Shown here: piece after piece, positions 26,301 through 35,200 of the stretch
Position numbering within the stretch: position 1 is the stretch's first letter
Layout of the letters: every line of letters begins with the position of its first letter
DNA from: CAADGU01 sp964467705
GTDB lineage: Bacteria; Chloroflexota; Anaerolineae; Promineifilales; Promineifilaceae
DNA length: 64,000 nucleotides
Assembly (NCBI GenBank): GCA_964467705.1
Contig: CAYXUZ010000005.1
Coordinates: forward strand, 32,031-96,030
Reading direction: 5' to 3'
The notes under the pieces: generated by a model
What the model saw: only the letters and a program-made list of their open reading frames with translations
Databases searched by the model: none
What the model was told of the DNA's origin: nothing
Position numbers and translations under genes: made by a program

Positions 26301-29258
26301 CCGGTACTGCGAAACTACACAACCGAAGAACACGCGGCCTTGCAATCCTCGTCGCCCACTGTGGGCTTAGCCAAGCTACCCCCCTCCATTATTTTCGCCC
26401 CATTGATGATCGGTGGGCAGGCCAGCGGTGTTATCTCTGTGCAAAGCTATGAATTCAATGCCTATACTGAGAACGATTTGAATCTGCTGATGGGTATTGC
26501 CAACCACATGGCTGTTGCTCTGGAAAATGCTCGCCTGTTTGCTGAAACTCAGCAAGCGCTGGCCGAAACCCAAAGACGCACTGAAGAACTGGCCATCATT
26601 AACCGCATTGTTAGCCAACTTGGTTCCATATTGGATATTCAGCAGGCCATGGAAGTGGTGGCGCAAGGGCTGGTAGACGGTGTTGGTGTAGACCAGGCGC
26701 GCATTGCCCTGTTTGATACAGCCAAAGAGAACTTGATTATCGTCGCTGAAGTCTATGACAAGGAAAAAAATCAGAGTGCGTTGGGTCTGCAAATTCCAGT
26801 GGCCGGTAACGAATTAACACTTGAGGTCATGCGTACCCGGCAGGGCATTGTGGCGGCAGATGTGGACAATAATCCGCTCACCGCGCCAGTGCGCGATATG
26901 CTTAAAGCACAGGGGGTTAAGGAATTGGCAGTGCTGCCAATGCTGGTGGGTAATGAGGTCATCGGCACAGTAGGCATGGACTTGCTGGTCGAGGGCAAGA
27001 CCATGACCGACGATATGAAGCGTCTGGCGGAAACGATCATCTTCCAGGCGGCCGCGGCCATTCAAAATGCCCGCCTGTTTAGCCAGACAGAAGCAGCACT
27101 GCAAGAAGTTCAAACCTTGTTTGGCATCAGTGCCCGGCTGAATGCAGCGACAACGCTGGATGAGGCGGTAGCAGCGGCCGCAGCACCGGCATTAGCGGCC
27201 GGCGCCCTTTCCGGAACGCTCTTTAAGTTTGAACTGGATGCGAATGGTGAACCAGTTATGATTGAACTGGTAGCTACCACGGCAGTCGCTCCTGTTATTC
27301 CCGTGGGCACTCGTTTTAAGTTGGAAGAAATGCCATTTGCTCAATTGAGATTGGCTACGGGTGATGGGGTGCTGTTGGTGGAAGATGTGGCTCAAGATGA
27401 GCGGCTGGATGTGACGTTTAGGCGCAATCTGGAGCAGACTGGTACCAGGGCATGTGTTTTTATGACACTGGCTGTAGGTAATCGTCAGTTGGGTAGCATT
27501 CTTATTCGTTGGAATGAAAGGCATCAGTTTACGGAAGCGGATAAACGTCTGTACCTTTCTATTGCTTCGCAAACAGCTTCGGTGGTAGATAGTATTTTGT
27601 TGCTGGATGAGGTGCAAAGCCGGGCGACGGAGTTGCAAGAAACGACGAGTTTCCTGGATTCGGTCATTGAAAACTTGCCCGTTATGCTGTTTGTGAAAGA
27701 TGCGGAAGATTTGCGGTTTGTGCGCTGGAACAAGACGGGGTCTGATATTACCGGTTATCCGCAAGAGGCGTTTATTGGTAAGAATGATCATGACTTTTTT
27801 GCTCCAGAAGAGGCGGATTATTATACGGCGAAAGATAGAGAAGTCTTGGAGAGTGGGGTTGCTGTAGATATCCCCGACGAACCGATTCGTACGATGCACC
27901 AGGGTACACGGACGTTGCACACGCGCAAGGTGCCCATTTTGGATGCGGAAGGCAGACCGAAGTATTTGTTGGGTATCTCGGAAGATATTACGGAGCGACG
28001 ACAGTTTGAAGAGGCGCTGGCCAAGCGGGCGCTGGAACTGCAAATGGTGGCGGAAATCAGCACGGCCGTTGCCTCCACCCTGGATGCCTCGCGCTTGCTG
28101 CAAGATGTGGTAGACCTGACACGCGATAACTTTGATCTGTACCATGCCCATATCTATCTGCTGAATCAGGAGCAAAATACGTTAGTGCTGGCGGCTGGTG
28201 CTGGCAAAGCCGGCGCCGAAATGGTAGCCGCCGGGCATAACATTCCGCTGGATAGTGAACGTTCGCTGGTGGTGCGGGCCGTCCGTAGCCGCCAGGGCGT
28301 CATTGCCAACGATGTGCAGGCGGATGAAGGCTTTTTACCCAACCCGTTATTGCCTGATACCCGTTCCGAGATGGCCGTGCCGCTCATGTCGGGTAATCAG
28401 GTGATTGGGGTGTTGGATGTGCAGTCAGATCAGGTCAATCACTTCACCACACAAGATATCAACATTCAATCTACGCTGGCCTCACAGGTAGCCACGGCGC
28501 TGCAAAATGCCCGCCTGTTTAACCAGACTGAGCAGCGCGCCGCCGAATTAGCCACCATTAACGCCATTAACGAGGTGGCCAGTTCACAGCTTGACCTGGC
28601 TACCTTGGTAAATGATGTAGGTATGCGCCTGTTGGATACGTTTGCGGCTCATGCGGTGCATCTCTCGCTTTATGATGAAGCCAGCAATATGCTGAGTTTC
28701 CCGTTTTTCTATGCGCGAGATGAAGGGAATGTGATTGTGCCGGATCGCCTGGCGGATGATAAGGGCGGTTTTTCGGCACAAATTGTGCGCAGCCGCCAAC
28801 CGCTTTTGGTGCAATTGTCTTCTGCTGAAGATGCGAAGGATCGTGGCGCCAATTTGTCTGGCGGCGGCCGTATAACGGATAGTTTCCTGGGTGTGCCCAT
28901 GATTTTGGGTAATCGGGTGGTGGGGGTGATTGGCCTTAGCTCTTATCGGGAAGTGCGGGTTTACAATGAAAGCGATCTCAATCTGCTAATGACCTTGGCC
29001 GGTACGATTGGCGTGGCGATTCAAAATGCGCAGCAGTATGAAATGACGCGCCGCCGGGCGGAACGGGAACGGGTGGTGAATGAGATCACGCAGAAGATTC
29101 AAAGCTCGCTTAGCGTGGAAAGTGCATTGCAAACGGCCGTTAAAGAACTTGGCCATGCATTGGGCGCAAAATTTGCCCAGGTTGAACTCGATTTAGGTGG
29201 CGATCCATCCCATCAGGCAGCGAATGGCGGCAATGGCTCGCGGCGGAAAACTCGTTAG
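20394..29258 (+). CDS. Giant membrane dCache-HAMP-GAF/PAS sensor without kinase (array gene 5)
   Basis: 2954 residues, the largest gene of the window. The front half repeats the plan of array gene 2: about seven membrane segments (25-225), a dCache-like outer region (about 230-500), a membrane segment (508-528) and HAMP (529-582, TGPVNRLTDTAVLIAAGDL). The cytoplasmic part has, in order, GAF (NPLLPDTRAE, 608-756), two LPDF-type GAFs (763-925, 940-1103), PAS (1108-1222), an FDRLGLW-type GAF (1240-1400), GAF (HPLLPDTRSE, 1410-1572), the W/YD module (1583-1696, EGWESFL, GYVYDQ), GAFs at about 1706-1880, 1883-2053, 2066-2230 and 2237-2403, PAS (2416-2540), GAF (NPLLPDTRSE, 2550-2710), GAF (2716-2883) and the terminal GAF-start segment. 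There is no kinase core. Boundaries are by eye and may shift by tens of residues. Confidence 0.87.
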   Translation: MMTGLNQQPENETSEQVKRANRAYRLLIGMAIAIALAAGAIFFRQLFDGDEDYSDLIEPGLGLIAALAIYAGAVLAKRGRVTAGIVLVATILFGFDLFLISRLTDIGLPLTITFTFLLVLIASQTLPQRRVAWGVVLTFLIGAGLIIADLFWPVERGGISAADLRIVYITAVILFTLTFAVTIRQFPTYSLRTKLMSAAVTLVIITVILTTVVVNNITRRNLTEQLNEQFHTLSASQASAVSELLGREVSVLQAFSLDSGLISLIRTNNREYLGTEEQIAETIDQLNLEWLTTPEGGGIINRFSNNATSGILRNYQYNFPQNADMLVTNSYGALVGATSPTDKFDQSEEAWWQTAYNHGQGAMYIGLPEQNPTTGTVGIPIAIPIYSGIEVVGILRTTLALTQLRELLAEAGDLGETVHSDMLFSDLTLHDDDAHEADEIHLAPIEIDPAILAALRDSQIPNIVGQVEGVSSLIHEAPISTFGHIPAIDALGWSILIHQPEQDALAAVTAQERVSIVLALTAVAVGSLLAAYFARLFTGPVNRLTDTAVLIAAGDLNRQASVETQDEIGVLAQAFNNMTGQLRAFIGTLESRVADRTQALATSTEVSRRLSTILDLDELLTEVVNQTRDAFHYYHAQIYLFDASKLYLLMAGGTGEAGQQMLAAGHKLRLSQGIVGRAAATNQVVLIPDVSQDDRWLPNPLLPDTRAEVAIPITLGDEVLGVLDVQHNVANGLNEESVALLQSIANQVAVAIQNAQQVEQTNIQYDIASELTQAGQPEQILEAASSYGRRLGATSAQLLFFENDEKERPEWAVVQAAWHTSEGGIPIGTRYYLPDFGFASLWLSSPERPLLIADTSTHEAISPELRKLHTQIKILATAVLPLYAQGRWAGLIIFNWNTPHSFTSRDERIFTNLAKQAFSVVEAVQATQRIQAALHEAEQLYQVSQRLSQATNLEESLVAAMQTAIDSGASGATLLTFDLDQNEQPIWSEIVATWSSTNSFQTPLHTRFYLPDFPMSKLWLADAENPLFLSDIEVDDRVDPIAKMLFKQGGAIATIIMPLVVVGRWVGLVVINWGMQQEFTPQQKRVYRAIMGQLATVVDRTRQFERGELLSSIVENHPDLIGVGTLEGKALYINPSGLKLMGYSPDYDVTQIDAITAFSPEDAQKLIQEGIPAAMTSGGWAAEADLITASGDTIPVEQTIGINYDVDGHATSFSMTMRDISERKAAEETIRTSEQLARGFQEKLAILQEVTTELSRLETLPDLFQQAIVMGHTRLGFDRLGLWTFDEDLLTMRGTFGTDKEGNLIDETHLSHPMSSYKEWFENILNSRERRIINERTDLYQDYDVAGQGWHVTALLMQEDRPLGYIAVDNLLNQRPLQPYEPDLISLFANALGSLIANKQVQQAVSKQAQELQTVADLSRIATTILDVPELLQQVADLTKERFNLYHAHVYLMSQDEQHLLLMAGAGEVGRQMAAEGRQIPLRQKQSLVARAARLRQGIITNDVRADAGFLPHPLLPDTRSELATPLITGDQVLGVLDIQASEANYFTETDLNIQATLAAQIATAIQNARQYQRTQEALDELTRMQQMLIREGWESFLTSRETDLQGYVYDQRELQPIKRNGAADTAVALDTTLEPMAAPTAVRAPLTVRGATIGVLGVRDPAGKPVSADKQQLLTSISQQVAEALERARLFEESEMSRQQLDARARQLAAINRVATAVAQQLQPEQLLEAVYKEIRQVINADSFYVGFYHEDTNTLEISVNYEGGKSMPPTTVQITPTSQSYRVIQSGERALVNLTPEQVQEIQRQIKENTAVTILGDLEKPPTATQLFVPLQTGHRVTGILSVQSYAFNAYSEDDLDLLTGIASYVSVGLENSRLFTQTQERAEELALINEVAQVVSQHLDIELVLSTVYERVSQVMSADAFSVSRYDAPANIVDYLFIYDSGQRHQQPPSPLRQDSMSYQVITSGLPVLRNYTTEEHAALQSSSPTVGLAKLPPSIIFAPLMIGGQASGVISVQSYEFNAYTENDLNLLMGIANHMAVALENARLFAETQQALAETQRRTEELAIINRIVSQLGSILDIQQAMEVVAQGLVDGVGVDQARIALFDTAKENLIIVAEVYDKEKNQSALGLQIPVAGNELTLEVMRTRQGIVAADVDNNPLTAPVRDMLKAQGVKELAVLPMLVGNEVIGTVGMDLLVEGKTMTDDMKRLAETIIFQAAAAIQNARLFSQTEAALQEVQTLFGISARLNAATTLDEAVAAAAAPALAAGALSGTLFKFELDANGEPVMIELVATTAVAPVIPVGTRFKLEEMPFAQLRLATGDGVLLVEDVAQDERLDVTFRRNLEQTGTRACVFMTLAVGNRQLGSILIRWNERHQFTEADKRLYLSIASQTASVVDSILLLDEVQSRATELQETTSFLDSVIENLPVMLFVKDAEDLRFVRWNKTGSDITGYPQEAFIGKNDHDFFAPEEADYYTAKDREVLESGVAVDIPDEPIRTMHQGTRTLHTRKVPILDAEGRPKYLLGISEDITERRQFEEALAKRALELQMVAEISTAVASTLDASRLLQDVVDLTRDNFDLYHAHIYLLNQEQNTLVLAAGAGKAGAEMVAAGHNIPLDSERSLVVRAVRSRQGVIANDVQADEGFLPNPLLPDTRSEMAVPLMSGNQVIGVLDVQSDQVNHFTTQDINIQSTLASQVATALQNARLFNQTEQRAAELATINAINEVASSQLDLATLVNDVGMRLLDTFAAHAVHLSLYDEASNMLSFPFFYARDEGNVIVPDRLADDKGGFSAQIVRSRQPLLVQLSSAEDAKDRGANLSGGGRITDSFLGVPMILGNRVVGVIGLSSYREVRVYNESDLNLLMTLAGTIGVAIQNAQQYEMTRRRAERERVVNEITQKIQSSLSVESALQTAVKELGHALGAKFAQVELDLGGDPSHQAANGGNGSRRKTR

Positions 29259-29269
29259 GAGTGAATGTA

Positions 29270-32200
29270 ATGGCAACATTAGAGAAGCCAAACGATTCAG
29301 GGCAGATGGTGCTGGAAGAACAGAATGCACTGCTGGCGCACCATGTGGCTATTTTTCGACCAATGCTGGAGATTTCCCCTGATCCCTCGGTCATTTATGA
29401 CTCTGTGGGGCAGGTGGTATATGTGAACGCGGCATTTACCCATGCCTTTGGTTGGGAAATGGAGGAGTTGGTAGGACATCGTCTGGACTTTGTACCGGAA
29501 GAATTGAAAGAGGAGACATCGGTGGCGCTCAGTGCGTTGTTTACGAACGGCCGTGCCACCGACTTCATCACCAAACGGCTGACTAAAGACGGCCGTTTGC
29601 TGGATGTGCAAAGCAGCGCCATTCTCCTGAAAAATGATGAAGGTCTTGTATTTGGCTCCCTCATCATGATCCGCGATATTACCACCCAAAAAGAGGCCGA
29701 ACGGTCGCTACGCGCCAGTGAAACTCGCTACCGCGAAATGTTGGATAGTACACCAGATGCCTATTATGAGGTAGATTTAACCGGCGCGATCACTTATTTC
29801 TCACACGGCCTGGCGGATGTGTTGGGCTATCCAGAAGAAGAATTGCTGGGGTTGAGCAACCGCGACTATGCTGACGCCGATAATGCTCACCAGATTTATG
29901 AGGCGTTTAATCATGTCTACCGCACCGGCCAGCCAGCTAAAGCCATTCGTATGCATACCATCCGCAAAGATGGAACGCCGCAGATATTAGAAACCTCCAT
30001 CGCTTTGCGGCAAGATGCGGAAGGGAATGTGGTTGGTTTCCGGGGGATTGCCCGTGATGTGACAGGTCTGATTACAGAGCGTGAGCAAGCTGAGGCTGCC
30101 TCGGCGCAGTCAGAAGCCAGGTACCGGGACGTTCTGGAAACCATCAAAGATGGGTTCTATGAAGTAGACCTGGCCGGGTCATTCAAATTTATGAATGAAC
30201 AGGCGCTGCTGATCTTTGGCTATCCGCGAGAGAAATTTCTGGGGATGAACTACAAGGAATATACCAGCCCAGAAACGGCCGAAACGGTTTACAAAACATT
30301 TAATCGTGTGTTCCGCACTGGGGAACCCATTGAGGGGTTTACGTATCCTATTTTTACGGAAGATGGAAGTGAGCGATTTATTGAGGTCTCTACCTCATTA
30401 GTGAAAGATAGCCTTGGCCAACCAGTTGGTTTTCGGGGTATTGTGCGAAATGTAACTGGGCGCATTCAAGCTGAAGAGGAATTGCGCCAGTCTGAAGAAC
30501 GATACCGTACTATTCTGGAAAGCATTGAAGATGGGTATTATGAGACGAACCTGAAGGGTGAGTTTGTTTTTGTGAACGAACAGTGGGCGGCCATTCATGG
30601 CTGTACTGTGGCCGAGATGCTGGGCGTGAGCTACAAAGATTACGCGCTGCCGGAAAACGTTGATGCCATTTTCTCCCAATTTAACCAGGTGTACCAGTCT
30701 GGAGAGCCGCGGAAAAGTGTGGTTTATAGAATTGTCAGCAAAGACGGCCGTCAACGCCATCTTGAACTCTCCGTTTCTATTATCCGTGACGCGGATGGTG
30801 ACATGGCCGGTTTTCGGGGTGTAGGCCGTGATGTCACCGACCGAATTCGGGCGGAAGAGCAACTGCATCTTTCTGAAGCACGTTACCGCACTATCTTGGA
30901 CAGCATCGAAGACGGGTATTATGAGACTGACCTGGAGGGCAACTTTACCTTTATGAATGACCAGTTGTGCCAGGTCATCGGTTACCCACGTGAAGAATTG
31001 ATGGGGAAGAATTACCGCGACTATACTGCGCCGGAAACGGCCGAACGAGTCTTCGCCACATTTAACCAGGTGTATAAATCGGGTGAGCCGGTGAAAGGGT
31101 TTGTCTGGGAGGCGTTTGGCAAAGACGGCCGTGCCCGCCATCTGGAAACGTTTGTCCTGCCGCTTTTTGATGAAACAGGGCAGATTGTTGGTTTCCGGGG
31201 GGTGGGGCGCGATATTACCCAGCGTGTACAGGCGGAAGAAGCACTGGCCGAAGCATTGATTGACCAGGAGCGCATTGCCTCTCATCTGGCTACGGTGGCG
31301 AAGGTGAGCACGGCCGTTTCCACCATCCTCGACCCACAGGCCATGTTGCAAGCCGTTGTGGACCAGGTGAAAGAAAGTTTCAATCTGTACCACACCCATG
31401 TTTATTTGCTCAATGAAGCCGGGGATATGCTGGAATTAGCTGCCGGGGCTGGTAAAGTTGGTCACCAAATGGTGCGGGAAGGTCGGCATATCCCGCTGGC
31501 CGCCGAGCAGTCATTGGTGGCGCGGGCTGCTCGTAGCCGTACCGGCGTCATTGTCAACGATGTCCGGCGAGACCCTCATTTCCTGCCACACCCCTTATTG
31601 CCTGATACTCGCGCCGAAATGGCTGTACCCATGATTGTCGGGGGCGCCGTGTTGGGCGTGTTAGACCTGCAAGCCGACAAGGTCGGCCGTTTCACACAGC
31701 GGTATGTAAACATCCAGACAACACTGGCGGCCCAAATTGCGGTAGCGTTGCAAAACGCCCGCCTTTTTGCCCAGGCCCAAAAGCAGACGGCCGAATTTCA
31801 GGAAACAACGGCCTTGCTCGATCAGATTATCGAAATCTTGCCGGTTGGTCTTTTTATGAAAGAGGCAAAGGATTTGCGTTTTGTCCGGTGGAACAAGTCC
31901 AATGAAGAAATCATGGGTTTAAAGTTGGCCGATGTTCTGGGCAAGAACGATCATGACTTTTTTGCCAAAGAGGAAGCAGATTTCTTTACCGCCAAAGACC
32001 GCGAAGTGTTGGGCAGCGGGCAAATAGTGGATATTGCCGAAGAGATGATCACCACGCCCCATCGCGGGCTGCGATTGCTCCATACTCGTAAGCTGCCGAT
32101 TCTGGGGCCAGATGGAACCCCGCGTTACCTGCTGGGTATCTCGGAAGATATTACCGAGCGCCAACAGGCGGAACAACTGCTGCAAGATACATTGAAGATG

Positions 32201-35200
32201 CAGCAGATATTACATGAAGTAAGCCTGGAAATGGGGGGCGCGGAAACATTGGAAGAATTGTATGCACAGGCCATTCTATTAGGTCGGCAGCGCCTGGGTT
32301 TTGAGCGGTTAGGGTTGTATACCTTTGATGAAGCAGCCCGTTGTTTCCACGGCACATTTGGTGTGGGTACAGATGGGGAGTTGAAGGATGAGCGGGCGAG
32401 CGCCTTTAATATCAATGAAGAGGATTACCTGGCTCAATTTGCTGATGTGCGCCGGCGTGTTTTTGTGCGGGAGGAGACGGACCTGTATGAGCAAGGGCAG
32501 GTCATCGGGCGTGGCTGGCATATGACGGTGCCGTTGCGATTGGGCGACCGGCTCATTGGCGCGCTGTTTTCCGATGCGCTCATTAGCCATCGGCCATTGA
32601 AACCTTATGAGCCAGATTTGCTGGCGGCCTTTGGGGGCACTATTGCCAACCTGATGGAACGTAAACAGGTGGAGGTGGCGTTACGTGAAACTAATGCCCG
32701 CGCCCAGGCGATTTTGGATTCGGTGACGATGCCCATGCTCATCTCTGGCGTGGCCGACGGCCGTATCCTTTATGCCAATGAATTGCTGGCTGATCTGGTG
32801 GGGATACCATTGGCGGCTTTGCTAGAACACGGGACGCCTGACTTTTATGTGCGCGCTGAAGACCGCACGGCCGTTGTCGGACAAATTCGGGACCTGGGCA
32901 GCGTCAACAGTTATGAACTGGAGCTCAAGCGCAGCAATGGCGATCATTTCTGGGCGTTGCTTTCGGCCCGGTTGTTTAGTTATCAAAATGCTCCCGCTAT
33001 CCTGACAACGCTGATTGACATTTCCGAAAGGAAGCAGGCGCAGGAGGTGTTGCGCCGCAATGAACAAGAGGTGCAGGAATCCCTGAGAATGCAGCAGATT
33101 CTGCATGAAGTGAACCTGGAACTCTCACAGGCAGCAACTCTGGATGAGTTATTCCGTCAGACTGTTTATCTGGGTAATAAGCGCTTAAAGCTGGAACGCT
33201 TTGCCTTGAATTTATATGATGAGGCGCGTGATCTCTTTACTGGTACCTATGGCATTGACCAGCACGGTAACCTGAATGATGAATATGGGCCGGAATTTGT
33301 CACGCCTATGCCAGACATGGTTGCTTATTTCCGCGATGGTCAGCAGCGCATTCGCATACAAGAGGATTGTGACCTATGGGATAACGCTGTAGAGGTGGTA
33401 GGCAAGGGTTGGCTAATTACGACGCCTTTGCGGCAGGGAAATAAATTGATCGGTGTTTTATTCACCGACAATCTGATCAGCCAACGGCCGTTATCTGCCC
33501 ACCTGAACGATTTAATGATTGCCTATAGCAATACCATTGCTGGCCTGATTGTCCGCAAGAAGTCAGAAGAGTCTGTGGCTGCGGCATTGGCAGAAACAGA
33601 ACGCCTGTATGAGATGAGCGCCCAACTGAATGCGGCTGCCTCCTTAAACGAAATTTTGGAAGCGGTTGTGGTTCCGGTAATTGGGCCGGGACTTGTGTCT
33701 GCCTCCTTGTTCACATTGGAAGTGGATGCCAACGGCCGTCCGGAATGGATGGAAATGGCGGCCGTTTGGGCTAGACCCAATACGCTGTTTGCTAACGTCG
33801 AATTTCCACTTGGCTCTCGCTTTCATTTACCAGATTTGCCTGTGTCTAGCTACTGGATTGATAACCCCGACACGCTCTTGTTAATCAACGACGTGGACAA
33901 TGATGAAAGATTGGATGATGCCACTCGTGGCCTGTACCAGATGTCAAACATTAAAGCAGGGGCCAACCTGCCGCTGCGCGTGGGTGATCGGTGGATAGGC
34001 ATGATCAGCCTGTCCTGGGACGAATCCCAGACCTTCGCCGAAGAGGATACGCGCATTTACCGCTCATTAGCTGAGCAGACGGCCGTCATCTTGAACAACC
34101 AGTTGCTATTGGAGCAGACACAAACGCGCGCGGCGGAGCTAGCAACTGTAGCCGAAGTTGGAGCGGCCGTCACAACTATCCGCGATGTGGATACACTATT
34201 GCAGCGCGTGGTAGACCTGGCAAAAGAACGGTTCGATCTCTATCATGCCCACATTTATTTGCTGGATGATGCCGGGCAAAACCTGCTGCTCACCAGTGGC
34301 GCTGGCGAGGTGGGGCGGCAAATGGTGGCCGAAGGGCGCACCATCCCGCTGAGCCAGACCCAATCGCTAATCGCCCGTGCTGTGCGCAGACGCCAGGGTG
34401 TTATTGTGAATGATGTAACCGCTGACGCCGACTTCTTGCCCCATAAACTTCTGCCAGAGACTAAGTCAGAGTTGGCGGTACCTATGATTGTAGCTGACCA
34501 GGTGTTGGGTGTGCTGGATATTCAGGCTAAGCAAATCAATCGTTTTTCTGAGGAAGATATCCAGATTCAAACGACATTGGCAGCTCAAATTGGGGTGGCG
34601 CTGCAAAATGCACGCTCCTTTGCGCGTTCAGAAGCTGCCTTAAAAGAGCTGGAAGAAATTACCCGACGGCTGCGCCGTGAAGGGTGGGAATCTTATGCGC
34701 AGACCAGTGGCCGGAATGGTTTGAGTTATGGGTATGATCAGAAGGAAGTCAAAGCATTGGCTTTGGCCAGACCCGTTAAATCACGCACACGGAAACAGGA
34801 AACGGCCGTTGTGCCCACATTGACCCATCCCTTGCAGGTACAGGGCGAGTCCATTGGCCGGCTGATGTTGGCCGAGCCGACGGCACTGAATGAGGATGCA
34901 CAGGATATTATGACGGCCGTAGCCGAACGTCTCAGTGCCCACATTGAAAACCTGCGCCTCTCTGAACAAACAGAGGAAGCTCGTCGGCAAGCCGAAAGGT
35001 TGTTCCGTGGCAGCGCGGCGCTGAATACGGCACAATCTTACGATGATGTACTCAACGCCCTGCGCGCCAACAGCATAATGGGGCATGAGAGTGTAAACAA
35101 CGTCAGCCTTAACTTTTACGATCAAGCCTGGGATGCAGAACGGAAACCAGTCTGGGTAGATGTATTAACCCGTTGGACACGCCTGCCACAAGAAGCAGTT

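Noticed and set aside
27192..28175. Long minus-strand ORF (327 codons) inside array gene 5
   Set aside because: It is a shadow of the plus-strand gene; composition and lack of motifs do not support coding.
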